DNA of 64,000 nucleotides from Stieleria sedimenti (GTDB lineage: Bacteria; Planctomycetota; Planctomycetia; Pirellulales; Pirellulaceae): assembly GCF_025060895.1 (NCBI RefSeq), contig NZ_JANZKV010000012.1, forward strand, positions 61,157-125,156. Reading direction: 5' to 3'. This document shows positions 34,043-41,969 of the stretch, one piece after another. Position 1 is the first letter of the stretch. Every line of letters starts with the position of its first letter. The translations under genes were made by a program, and so were the position numbers. The notes below the pieces were generated by a model. The model saw only the letters and a list, made by a program, of their open reading frames with translations. It was not told the origin of the DNA and made no database searches.

Positions 34043-35143
34043 CTATTCAAACTTAAATGGAATCTCGTCCGAGTCGGCATTGGCCGTCTCGACGATCGCG
34101 TCAGCTTGGTGGGACGGCCCTGATTGAGTTTGTGAAGCATTTGTTTCCAAAGCGGCGTCACTTGAAGGGGTGGGCATTTCGATCGAACCGAAAATCCCTT
34201 CGATCGCATCTTCACCCAGGGAACCGGTCGGCCGACCGACGTCTTCCAGGGTGTAGGTGGGTGCCGATTGACGCGGCACCAGGGTCGCCGCATCGACGAG
34301 GCTGTCCACCTCGCCGTCGGGGCCCGGCCGATCGGAATTCGATTTCAACGCCGCGTCATCTCCGATCGCTGGGACACGGAACGTGTCCGTATCGAGATCC
34401 GGTTCGCCGAGCTCGATTGCCGGTGGTGCCAGCAATTCGGCCGGCAACGACTCGATGGGCGTTGTCGTCTCAATGATACGCGTCGATCCCGGGACAACGA
34501 TCTCCGGAGGGACCGGTTTTCCATCAGGGCCGAGCACGGGCGCGGCCTCCTCGGGCATCGTGTTGGCATCAGCCGCTGGCGGCTGATGGGCCACCATCGG
34601 GGCTCGGCCCCAATACCCAACGCCGTCCTGTTCGGCCGCCTTGACTCCCATCGGATACCCGGCGAACCAGGCGTCGATCGCGGCCTGTCCACCGGGGGAC
34701 TGGTATTTCCACCCCCAGTATTGGCTCGGCGCGACACAGGGGAGGCAGCCGTCGGAACCACTGGCCACGTCGGCGTAGCCTTCCAGGAAACCTGCTTTGA
34801 ACTCATTCAGGTGTGGGCGGTTTCTGTAGAGGTGTTTCTCTCGCAACCAGGCCTTTGTGGCAAAGACCTTGTTGCGATGGGCGAGCATGAACTCGTCCAG
34901 GTACTCCGCTTTGCGTACCTGTCGATACGCGTTGGAGACCAACGAACATCCCGAGGCGCCGGCGAGCATGAAAGCTGCGGTCCCGGCAATGACAAACGAT
35001 CGCAGCCGGCGCCGGGCCGTCCTGCGACGCTTCGGTCGTGCGCCGCGATCGCAGGTCGATTGCGGTGGTGTTTCGGAGTTGTGTCCCGACGGAATCGGGT
35101 GGTGTTCGGGTGCGCTGGCCGCACGTGTTGAACGAATCGCCAT
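34043..35143 (-). CDS. planctomycete lipoprotein of unknown function, next to Wza
   Basis: Start at ATG 35143 (366 aa), preceded by AGGGGGG ~5 bp upstream. A long basic N-terminus ends in a lipoprotein signal (FVIAGTAAFMLAGASG then Cys66). The next ~120 residues contain a recognisable block (YLDEFMLAHRNKVFATKAW; LNEFKAGFLEGYADVASG; CLPCVAPSQYWGWKY; AAIDAWFAGYPMGVKAAEQ). I believe this is a planctomycete family but cannot name it. The rest is Pro/Glu-rich and low complexity. It precedes the Wza-like gene by 56 bp and likely helps export. Upstream, an in-frame GTG at 35203 would add CPKCLTQFRIP, the first half of an MJ0042-type zinc ribbon. Confidence 0.7.
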   Translation of the reverse strand: MAIRSTRAASAPEHHPIPSGHNSETPPQSTCDRGARPKRRRTARRRLRSFVIAGTAAFMLAGASGCSLVSNAYRQVRKAEYLDEFMLAHRNKVFATKAWLREKHLYRNRPHLNEFKAGFLEGYADVASGSDGCLPCVAPSQYWGWKYQSPGGQAAIDAWFAGYPMGVKAAEQDGVGYWGRAPMVAHQPPAADANTMPEEAAPVLGPDGKPVPPEIVVPGSTRIIETTTPIESLPAELLAPPAIELGEPDLDTDTFRVPAIGDDAALKSNSDRPGPDGEVDSLVDAATLVPRQSAPTYTLEDVGRPTGSLGEDAIEGIFGSIEMPTPSSDAALETNASQTQSGPSHQADAIVETANADSDEIPFKFE

Positions 35144-35555
35144 TTGGCCCCCCTTGGCTGCTGGCGGAATTCGAAATTGGGTCAAGCATTTCGGGCAGCT
35201 CACCGGTTCATGGCGTACCGTCCTAGGGGTGTTTATCGCCGTAACGGTCGAAAGGATTTAGCCAAAACTGACGGAAACGTCAGCTGTAGGGGTTCTATCG
35301 CCTTTGTGGACCGTTCTTTTAGTGATGAATCCACCGCCCGGGAGGGGATATCCGGGCGGGCTTTCCCTCCGATCGTTGCAAAGAACACCCAAAATGAAGA
35401 TTCAACGCATTCTCCAAAGCGGGTTCCGTTTTACACTGAGGGCTTCTGTAATCGTCGGGTAAACTGTGATGACCAACACGTTTTCCTCTCGGGGGGAACG
35501 AGTCAGACGGTCAGTTTCGACGTTTCGACTTTTTTAGCCGCATGATAAGACACCA
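35144..35555. promoter_or_regulatory. divergent leader between export and exopolysaccharide operons
   Basis: This 412-bp region separates the two divergent polysaccharide operons and must hold both promoters. Two structures stand out: a 6-bp stem with GAAA tetraloop (CTGACG-GAAA-CGTCAG, 35268-35283) and an 8-bp GC stem (35334-35341 with 35352-35359) followed by GCTTTCCC. They could form leader-RNA structures, for instance an attenuator. No known riboswitch consensus was matched by eye. Confidence 0.4.
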
Positions 35556-37142
35556 ATGATTTGGTTGACCCTGGTTTCGCTCCTTTGTTCCATCCTTGCT
35601 GCGACAGTACTGGTCCCGGTCGTTCGTTTGATGGCCCGCCGCGTCGGAATGGTGGATGCGCCCGACGACGAGCGCAAGCTCCACCGAGAGCCCATCGCGC
35701 TGTGTGGCGGAGTGGCGGTGTTTGGCTCCCTGTTGGTGGGATTCGTCAGCACGATCCTTTATGACCGGTCCTTCGGCGACTTTGACTTGGGATACGTTTC
35801 GGCGCGTTGGTACGGGTTGGTGTTCGCCGCCTTCGCGATCCTGGTGGTGGGATTGATCGACGATGCCTGGGTGATGCGCGGACGCCAAAAGCTGCTGCTG
35901 CAGATACTGATCATTTCCGCACTCGTAGGCAGCGGCACGGTGGTCGACAAGATCGGCCTGATGGGCTTTGAAATCTACCTGGGCTCGCTCGCCTTTCCCG
36001 TCACCGTGCTGTGGTTGCTGGTTGCCGTCAATGCGCTCAACCTGATTGATGGTGCCGACGGAGTGGCGACCACCGCCGGATGTTTCATCAGTCTGGGACT
36101 GGCGGTACTCAGCTGGGAACACGGCACGCCGCTGGGATGCATTTTTTCCTTTTGCTTGGCGGGCAGTTTGATCGGGTTCCTGTTTTTCAACAAACCTCCG
36201 GCGACCATCTTTCTTGGCGACGCCGGCAGCATGGTCATCGGCTTGCTAGTCGGGGTCCTTTCGGTGTGGGGCAGCGTCAAGGGTTCCACGTTGTTGGCAT
36301 CGGCGCCGGTCGCCATCCTGGCTGTACCGCTGTTTGACTCCGCCGCCGCCATTGCCCGCCGCTGGCTGACCGGTAGAAGTATTTACGCGACCGATCGCGC
36401 CCACCTGCACCACCTGCTGCAGAAGAAATACGGGCATTTCGGCATGCTGTTCATCGTCGCCGGCCTCTGCACCTTGACCACGGTGCTGGCGATCGCATCG
36501 GCCCACTATGCCATGCCTTGGTTGGCGTTGCTCGGGATGATCCTTGCCGGCACGTTCCTCGTGGTGACGCGTTCTTTCGGGCACGCGGAATGTCAGCTGT
36601 TGATGATGAAAGCTTCTCACATGACGCGATCGTTTTTTATCACGCCGCGGCAATCTTCGCTCGAAAAGAATCACCGTTGTTTGCCGCTGCAAGGTAGCGG
36701 CGATTGGAACCTGATCTGGGAGCCGCTTGTCGATTTTGCCCAGATCCACAGCCTTGCAAAGATCAGCATTGATCTCAATTTGTCGTGGCTGCACGAAGGT
36801 TATCACGCCAGTTGGTCAGACGTTCGGATGCCCGATCGAGACAAGCAGGTGCAAGTCCGATGGCCGATCGTGATCACGGCCGGACGCAACCAAAACACCG
36901 TGAATATCGGCACGCTTCACGTCGTCGCCTCCGCCACGTCGCCGAGAATTCACGAACGAATCGCGGATTTGAGTTTGAGGTTGATGGACCTTGAGCCGCA
37001 GATTCAGTTGATCATCGCCGAACTGGAACGGCAACACGCCGCACCCGCCGACGTTCGAGTGGCCGGAATCGTGCCGGCACCTCGATATGTAGGCATCGAG
37101 CGCAGGGCGGAACCAACGCCGCTTGTGCCCAGCCGTCACTGA
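35556..37142 (+). CDS. MraY/WecA-family polyprenyl-phosphate sugar-1-phosphate transferase
   Basis: This 528-aa membrane enzyme transfers a sugar-1-phosphate (usually GlcNAc-1-P) from a UDP-sugar to undecaprenyl phosphate, starting repeat-unit assembly. Motifs: RKLHREPIALCGGVAV, VGLIDDAWVMRGRQKLL (Asp pair), NALNLIDGADGVA, FLGDAGSMVIGLLVG, and HLHHLLQKKYG. About eleven hydrophobic segments fill the first ~340 residues. The C-terminal ~180 residues are soluble and unusual for WecA (normally ~350 aa). It is the first + strand gene of the exopolysaccharide locus. In-frame repeats follow the TGA stop. Confidence 0.92.
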   Translation: MIWLTLVSLLCSILAATVLVPVVRLMARRVGMVDAPDDERKLHREPIALCGGVAVFGSLLVGFVSTILYDRSFGDFDLGYVSARWYGLVFAAFAILVVGLIDDAWVMRGRQKLLLQILIISALVGSGTVVDKIGLMGFEIYLGSLAFPVTVLWLLVAVNALNLIDGADGVATTAGCFISLGLAVLSWEHGTPLGCIFSFCLAGSLIGFLFFNKPPATIFLGDAGSMVIGLLVGVLSVWGSVKGSTLLASAPVAILAVPLFDSAAAIARRWLTGRSIYATDRAHLHHLLQKKYGHFGMLFIVAGLCTLTTVLAIASAHYAMPWLALLGMILAGTFLVVTRSFGHAECQLLMMKASHMTRSFFITPRQSSLEKNHRCLPLQGSGDWNLIWEPLVDFAQIHSLAKISIDLNLSWLHEGYHASWSDVRMPDRDKQVQVRWPIVITAGRNQNTVNIGTLHVVASATSPRIHERIADLSLRLMDLEPQIQLIIAELERQHAAPADVRVAGIVPAPRYVGIERRAEPTPLVPSRH

Positions 37143-37149
37143 TCTCTCG

Positions 37150-37194
37150 CCATCGTCGAACCGGCCATCGTTGAACCGGCCATCGTCGAACCGG
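37150..37194 (+). repeat. three tandem 15-bp repeats after the WecA-like stop
   Basis: Three copies of CCATCGTCGAACCGG (middle copy has T for C) begin 7 bp after the TGA. In the frame of the upstream gene they read AIVEP three times, and the single difference is synonymous. The frame then runs to a TAG near 37240. Confidence 0.8.
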
Positions 37195-37692
37195 ATCGTG
37201 GACTCGATCGTCACACCAGAGCGTCGACGAAAACCGCGTAGGGTATCTCTGCCCCCGTCCTTCTCCATTTCCCCGGTGTCTGGGACAATCGCGAAGAAGG
37301 GGACGGCCGAATCTCTCACCTCAGTTGGGGGGCGTTCCCGCACGATCGGCACAGCAATCAAAAGCGTTTCGCTACACATCGAAGGCGGGATTGAATGGGT
37401 TCGGCGGTCGGGTTGCTCATTGAAGTCTGGCTGTTACGCCGACACAATTTGTAGCCGATAGGCAAAACAAGCCGACTAAGCAAACGTGTCGTTGTGGATC
37501 GGCCCAAAACGTGATTGAACAAAGGTCGGGGAATCACACGCTACCCCCATCCAAGGGCTGCGTGCCACCCACGTGGACGAAGTCCGCGCTAATCGCAGTG
37601 CCCCTTCACTTAACAATCTCCGCCACCTCGTTCAAACTACGTCCCTCGCATTTCCAATCCACCCGCCCTACACATCACCGGGGGTGATCTCA
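37195..37692. other. ~500-bp gap before the NusG-like gene
   Basis: No supportable gene is seen; overlapping short frames have Arg/Ser-rich translations. It probably carries the promoter and leader of the nusG-like/ugd/fcl/gmd operon. I looked for an ops-like GGCGGTAG element, expected for RfaH targets, and found none. Confidence 0.4.
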
Positions 37693-38277
37693 ATGCCAAT
37701 CCTTGCGAAAGAACCCGATCGATTTCCAAACGATCTGCTCGCGTCCGAACAAGCGAAACTCTCTCGCTGGTGGTTGCTTTACACCAAGTCGCGTCAAGAA
37801 AAGCAATTGATGCGTCAGCTCCGCGAGTTGCAGGTTCCGCACTACGGTCCCCAGATCGAGCAACGGAGACGCTCTCCCAACGGCCGCATCCGAACGAGCT
37901 ACGTGCCGCTGTTCAACAACTATGTATTTCTCTGTGGCGGTGATGAATCACGCTATCAGTCGATTTGTACCGGTTGTGTCCAAAAGGCGACCGAGATCAC
38001 GGATGTGGAGCCGCTGATCTACGATTTGACTCAGATCAGCGAACTGGTCGACATCGGCGTCCCGCTTTCGGTCGAAGGTCGGTTGCAGCCGGGGCAGCAG
38101 GTTCGCGTCAAGAACGGTTCCTTCGCTGGGTTCGAAGGAGTGGTGATCCGCCGCGATCAAGAGACTCGACTGTTGGTTTCGGTCCGCTTCATGGACCAAG
38201 GCGTCAGTGTCAAACTGGACGACTGCCAATTGGAACCACTCGGTAGTGCCCCCGAACCCCAAGGCAGCGACGCGTGA
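37693..38277 (+). CDS. NusG/RfaH-family transcription antitermination factor
   Basis: I choose ATG 37693 (194 aa), with GGGGGTGA ~4 bp upstream; an open frame begins earlier at 37573 but has no family features. The NGN domain (SRWWLLYTKSRQEKQLMRQL; YVPLFNNYVFLCGG) is followed by a KOW domain (PGQQVRVKNGSFAGFEGVVI). Specialised NusG paralogs such as RfaH let RNA polymerase transcribe long polysaccharide operons. Placement just before ugd, fcl, gmd and ~20 kb of polysaccharide genes suggests the same job here. The housekeeping nusG would sit in a ribosomal-protein context, which is absent. Confidence 0.88.
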   Translation: MPILAKEPDRFPNDLLASEQAKLSRWWLLYTKSRQEKQLMRQLRELQVPHYGPQIEQRRRSPNGRIRTSYVPLFNNYVFLCGGDESRYQSICTGCVQKATEITDVEPLIYDLTQISELVDIGVPLSVEGRLQPGQQVRVKNGSFAGFEGVVIRRDQETRLLVSVRFMDQGVSVKLDDCQLEPLGSAPEPQGSDA

Positions 38278-38321
38278 ACTCTGCTTTTGGTCACTGACTC
38301 TCCTTTCGCGATGGACAAACG

Positions 38322-39731
38322 ATGACAACAACGATCGATCCCGTTTCTAAGATTTGCTGCATCGGAGCCGGATATGTGGGCGGCCCCACGATGGCAATGA
38401 TTGCGCACAAGTGCCCTCACATTGACGTCAAAGTCGTCGACATCAACGCCGATCGGATCGCGCAGTGGAATTCAGACCGTCTGCCGATCTACGAACCGGG
38501 CTTGGACGAAATCGTTCAATCCAGCCGCGGCAAGAACCTGACGTTTACGACCGAGATCGATCAGGCGATTCGCGCCGCCGACATGGTGTTCATTTCGGTC
38601 AACACACCGACCAAGACGTTTGGTGTCGGTGCCGGGCGAGCGGCGAATCTGGAGTTTGTCGAGAAATGCGCGCGACGTATCGCCGAGGTTTCCGAGGGCC
38701 ACAAGATCGTGGTCGAAAAATCGACGTTGCCGGTGCGTACCGCCGAAGCGGTCAAACGGATCCTGTCCAACACGGCCAACAACGCGACCTTCGACGTTTT
38801 GAGCAATCCAGAATTTCTGGCCGAGGGGACGGCCATCGAAGACTTGCTGGAACCCGATCGAGTGCTCATCGGGGGGGAACGTCCCGAATCGATCGAAGCA
38901 CTTGTCGACATCTACGCCAACTGGGTTCCACGCGCCCGCTTGCTGACGACGAACTTGTGGAGCAGCGAACTTTCGAAGCTGACGGCCAATGCGTTTCTCG
39001 CCCAACGCGTCTCGTCCATCAACGCCATCAGCGCCCTGTGCGAAGCCACCGGGGCGGACGTCGATGAAGTGGCCGCCGCGATCGGAACCGATTCTCGCAT
39101 CGGACCCAAGTTTCTCAAAGCCTCGGTCGGGTTCGGGGGCAGCTGTTTTCAGAAGGACATCCTGAATCTGGTCTACCTGTGCGAGTACTTCGGTCTTCCC
39201 GAAGTCGCAGCCTACTGGGAACAAGTCGTTCGGATGAACGATTACCAAAAACAACGCTTCGTCACGCGAATGGTTCGGACGATGTTCAACACCGTCTCGG
39301 ACAAGAAGATCGGCATTTGGGGATTCGCCTTCAAGAAAGACACCAACGACACACGTGAATCGGCATCCATCTATGTCTGCCGCGATCTGTTGTTGGAAAA
39401 GGCCCGTCTTTGCATCTACGACCCGCAAGTCAGCGAGCATCAAATCCTGAACGATTTGGAATACGTGTTTACCGAGGGCGACAACAAAATCAGTGAAGCC
39501 AAACGCGAACTGATCGAAAAGCACGTGACATTCGCCTCGAGCGCTCAAGAAGCCTCCAGCGACGCCCACGCGATCGCCATCTTGACCGAATGGGACGAAT
39601 TCGCGGATGCCGATTTCGACGCGATCTATTCAACCATGAAAAAGCCGGCGTTCGTGTTCGACGGCCGCAACCGACTGAAAGACCTGGCGCTCAAGGCCAA
39701 GGGATTCGAGTACCACGGGATCGGATTCTAA
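38322..39731 (+). CDS. ugd: UDP-glucose 6-dehydrogenase
   Basis: This 469-aa enzyme oxidises UDP-glucose to UDP-glucuronate with two NAD+. It has the N-terminal NAD fold [17 protein letters not shown], the block [14 protein letters not shown], the [20 protein letters not shown] helix, the catalytic [10 protein letters not shown] with Cys275, and the C-terminal [14 protein letters not shown]. Length and features match the long, animal-like UGDH group rather than short bacterial Ugd (~390-440 aa). It supplies uronic acid for the polymer. A weak terminator-like hairpin follows. Confidence 0.96.
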   Translation: MTTTIDPVSKICCIGAGYVGGPTMAMIAHKCPHIDVKVVDINADRIAQWNSDRLPIYEPGLDEIVQSSRGKNLTFTTEIDQAIRAADMVFISVNTPTKTFGVGAGRAANLEFVEKCARRIAEVSEGHKIVVEKSTLPVRTAEAVKRILSNTANNATFDVLSNPEFLAEGTAIEDLLEPDRVLIGGERPESIEALVDIYANWVPRARLLTTNLWSSELSKLTANAFLAQRVSSINAISALCEATGADVDEVAAAIGTDSRIGPKFLKASVGFGGSCFQKDILNLVYLCEYFGLPEVAAYWEQVVRMNDYQKQRFVTRMVRTMFNTVSDKKIGIWGFAFKKDTNDTRESASIYVCRDLLLEKARLCIYDPQVSEHQILNDLEYVFTEGDNKISEAKRELIEKHVTFASSAQEASSDAHAIAILTEWDEFADADFDAIYSTMKKPAFVFDGRNRLKDLALKAKGFEYHGIGF

Positions 39732-39760
39732 ACATTTCGATCCGATCAGTACCTCTGCCG

Positions 39761-39786
39761 CGAAAGTCACCCCGGCTTTCGTTTTC
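39761..39786 (+). terminator. terminator-like hairpin between ugd and fcl
   Basis: CGAAAG (39761-39766) pairs with CTTTCG (39776-39781) around a 9-base loop and is followed by TTTTC. The stem is only 6 bp, so termination would be partial. It lies inside the locus headed by the NusG-like factor. Confidence 0.35.
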
Positions 39787-39857
39787 GACTTGATGACCTT
39801 TCGCACACCGAAGTCGTAGCGGCTTCGCGAATTGACCTAACGCAATCGTTTCAGCCA

Positions 39858-40826
39858 ATGACTTCGGAACAACTCCCCAAGGGACGAATCTATGTCGCCG
39901 GTCATCGTGGGATGGTGGGCGCCGCCGTCGTTCGTCATTTGCAACAACTTGGCATCGGTGACGATGACCTGATCACCCGCGACCGGAGCGAATTGGATCT
40001 GATCCGGCAAGCGGATGTCGAGTCATTCTTCGACGCCGAGCGACCCGACGTGGTTGTGTTTGCGGCGGCCAAGGTTGGAGGCATTCACGCCAACAACACG
40101 TATCCGGCCGAATTCATCTATGACAACTTGATGATGGCGGCCAACGCGATTCACGCCGCGTATCGGTTTGGCACCGGCAGATTTCTGTTCCTCGGCAGCA
40201 CATGCATTTACCCTCGCATGGCTCCCCAGCCGATGCCGGAAGACTGCCTGCTGACGGGGCCCTTGGAATCGACCAACGAAGCGTATGCGTTGGCGAAGAT
40301 CAGCGGATTGAAACTGTGCGAGCACTACCGAACGCAGTACGGTGTCAAGTTTCATTCCGCGATGCCGACAAATCTTTACGGCCCCGGCGACAATTATCAT
40401 CCCGAAAACTCACACGTGATGCCGGCGATGATTCGTCGTTTTCACGAAGCGGTGCGCGACGGTTTGGATGAGGTGGTGGTCTGGGGGACTGGCACGCCAA
40501 GACGCGAATTTCTGCACGTCGATGATCTGGCCCGCGGGCTGATTCATCTGGTCAATCTGGAGCAACCGCCAAATCTGGTCAATGTCGGCACCGGAACCGA
40601 CATTTCGATCCGGGAATTGGCCGAATTGATTGCCGAAACAACCGGATTCGACGGTAAAATCTCTCAGGATACCTCCAAGCCCGACGGCACGCCGGTCAAA
40701 CGCACCAACATCGATTTGATCAAATCAACGGGTTGGCAGCCACGCATTGGTCTGGAAACCGGCGTCCGAAAAACCTACGAAGACTTTTTACGTGCGAGCC
40801 AATCCGGCGCGCTGCGGGCAGTCTGA
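39858..40826 (+). CDS. fcl: GDP-L-fucose synthase
   Basis: This 322-aa short-chain dehydrogenase carries out the epimerase-reductase step from GDP-4-keto-6-deoxymannose to GDP-L-fucose with NADPH. Motifs: [16 protein letters not shown] (nucleotide binding), [36 protein letters not shown], and Tyr143-x3-Lys147 in [14 protein letters not shown], then [19 protein letters not shown]. Length matches the family (~320). It precedes gmd, which makes its substrate. Confidence 0.96.
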   Translation: MTSEQLPKGRIYVAGHRGMVGAAVVRHLQQLGIGDDDLITRDRSELDLIRQADVESFFDAERPDVVVFAAAKVGGIHANNTYPAEFIYDNLMMAANAIHAAYRFGTGRFLFLGSTCIYPRMAPQPMPEDCLLTGPLESTNEAYALAKISGLKLCEHYRTQYGVKFHSAMPTNLYGPGDNYHPENSHVMPAMIRRFHEAVRDGLDEVVVWGTGTPRREFLHVDDLARGLIHLVNLEQPPNLVNVGTGTDISIRELAELIAETTGFDGKISQDTSKPDGTPVKRTNIDLIKSTGWQPRIGLETGVRKTYEDFLRASQSGALRAV

Positions 40827-40910
40827 GCTGTCCGGCGGCACTAGCGTGACGCGCCCCGCCGTACCCAAAACCCACACATTCTTGCTATCAATTCGACGGC
40901 GAAACGAACC

Positions 40911-41942
40911 ATGAGCAACGCATCAGGCAATTCAAAGACCGCACTGATCACAGGAATCACCGGCCAAGACGGCTCGTACTTGGCCGAGTTGTTGTTGGAG
41001 GAAGGCTATGTGGTCCATGGCATCGTCCGCCGCAGCAGCACGTTCAATACCGATCGGATCGAGCACATTTACACCGATCCACACAACGCCGACGCGCGGT
41101 TGTTTCTGCACTATGGTGATCTGACCGACGGACAGAATCTGACCAATCTCGTTCTCAACATTGAGCCCGACGAGATTTACAACCTGGGTGCCCAGTCACA
41201 CGTCCGCGTCTCGTTCGACAGCCCGGTCTATACCGTCCAGACGACGGCCGTCGGCGCGTTGAACGTGCTCGAAGCTGCCCGCCAGCTGAACCGCAAAAAG
41301 CCGACTCGGGTGTACCAGGCATCCAGCAGCGAAATGTTCGGCGATGTGTTGGAGACGCCGCAGACGGAAAAGACTCCGTTTCAACCGCAAAGCCCTTACG
41401 CCTGTGCCAAGGTTTACGCGTTCCACCAGACGGTCAACTACCGCCACGCTTACGACCTGTTTGCCTGCAACGGGATTCTATTCAACCACGAGTCGCCTCG
41501 TCGTGGAGAAACGTTTGTGACGCGGAAGATCACGCGTGCGGCGACGCGGATCAAGCTGGGGCTGCAAGACAAACTGTACTTGGGCAACTTGGACGCCAAG
41601 CGGGATTGGGGCTATGCCAAGGATTATGTGCGTGGGATGTGGCTGATGCTGCAGCACGACACACCCGACGACTATGTGTTGGCGACGGGCGAAACGTACA
41701 CGATCCGTCAGTTCCTCGATTACACCTTCGAACACCTCGAGCTGGACTGGAAAGACTACGTCGAGACCGACCCGCGTTATTTCCGTCCAACCGAAGTGGA
41801 CCTACTGCTCGGCGACTACAGCAAAGCCAAAAACGTGCTCGGTTGGGAACCCGAAACCAGCTGCAAAGAACTCGCCAAACTGATGGTCGACCACGATTTG
41901 GAATTGGCGAGAAACGAAGCGGTGCGTCGCGCCACTTCGTGA
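40911..41942 (+). CDS. gmd: GDP-mannose 4,6-dehydratase
   Basis: This 343-aa enzyme converts GDP-D-mannose to GDP-4-keto-6-deoxy-D-mannose. It shows [19 protein letters not shown] (NADP binding), [45 protein letters not shown], Tyr163-x3-Lys167 in [11 protein letters not shown], and [18 protein letters not shown]. With fcl it makes GDP-L-fucose; without it, the keto sugar can also feed GDP-rhamnose. No GDP-mannose pyrophosphorylase is in the window, so GDP-mannose must come from elsewhere. Confidence 0.97.
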   Translation: MSNASGNSKTALITGITGQDGSYLAELLLEEGYVVHGIVRRSSTFNTDRIEHIYTDPHNADARLFLHYGDLTDGQNLTNLVLNIEPDEIYNLGAQSHVRVSFDSPVYTVQTTAVGALNVLEAARQLNRKKPTRVYQASSSEMFGDVLETPQTEKTPFQPQSPYACAKVYAFHQTVNYRHAYDLFACNGILFNHESPRRGETFVTRKITRAATRIKLGLQDKLYLGNLDAKRDWGYAKDYVRGMWLMLQHDTPDDYVLATGETYTIRQFLDYTFEHLELDWKDYVETDPRYFRPTEVDLLLGDYSKAKNVLGWEPETSCKELAKLMVDHDLELARNEAVRRATS

Positions 41943-41969
41943 ACTCGTCTCCGAACCATCCTTGGAACG

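Noticed and set aside
35220..35300. Possible c-di-GMP riboswitch (GAAA tetraloop, GGTCGAAAGG)
   Set aside because: The conserved GEMM core could not be aligned by eye; kept only as an unnamed structured leader.
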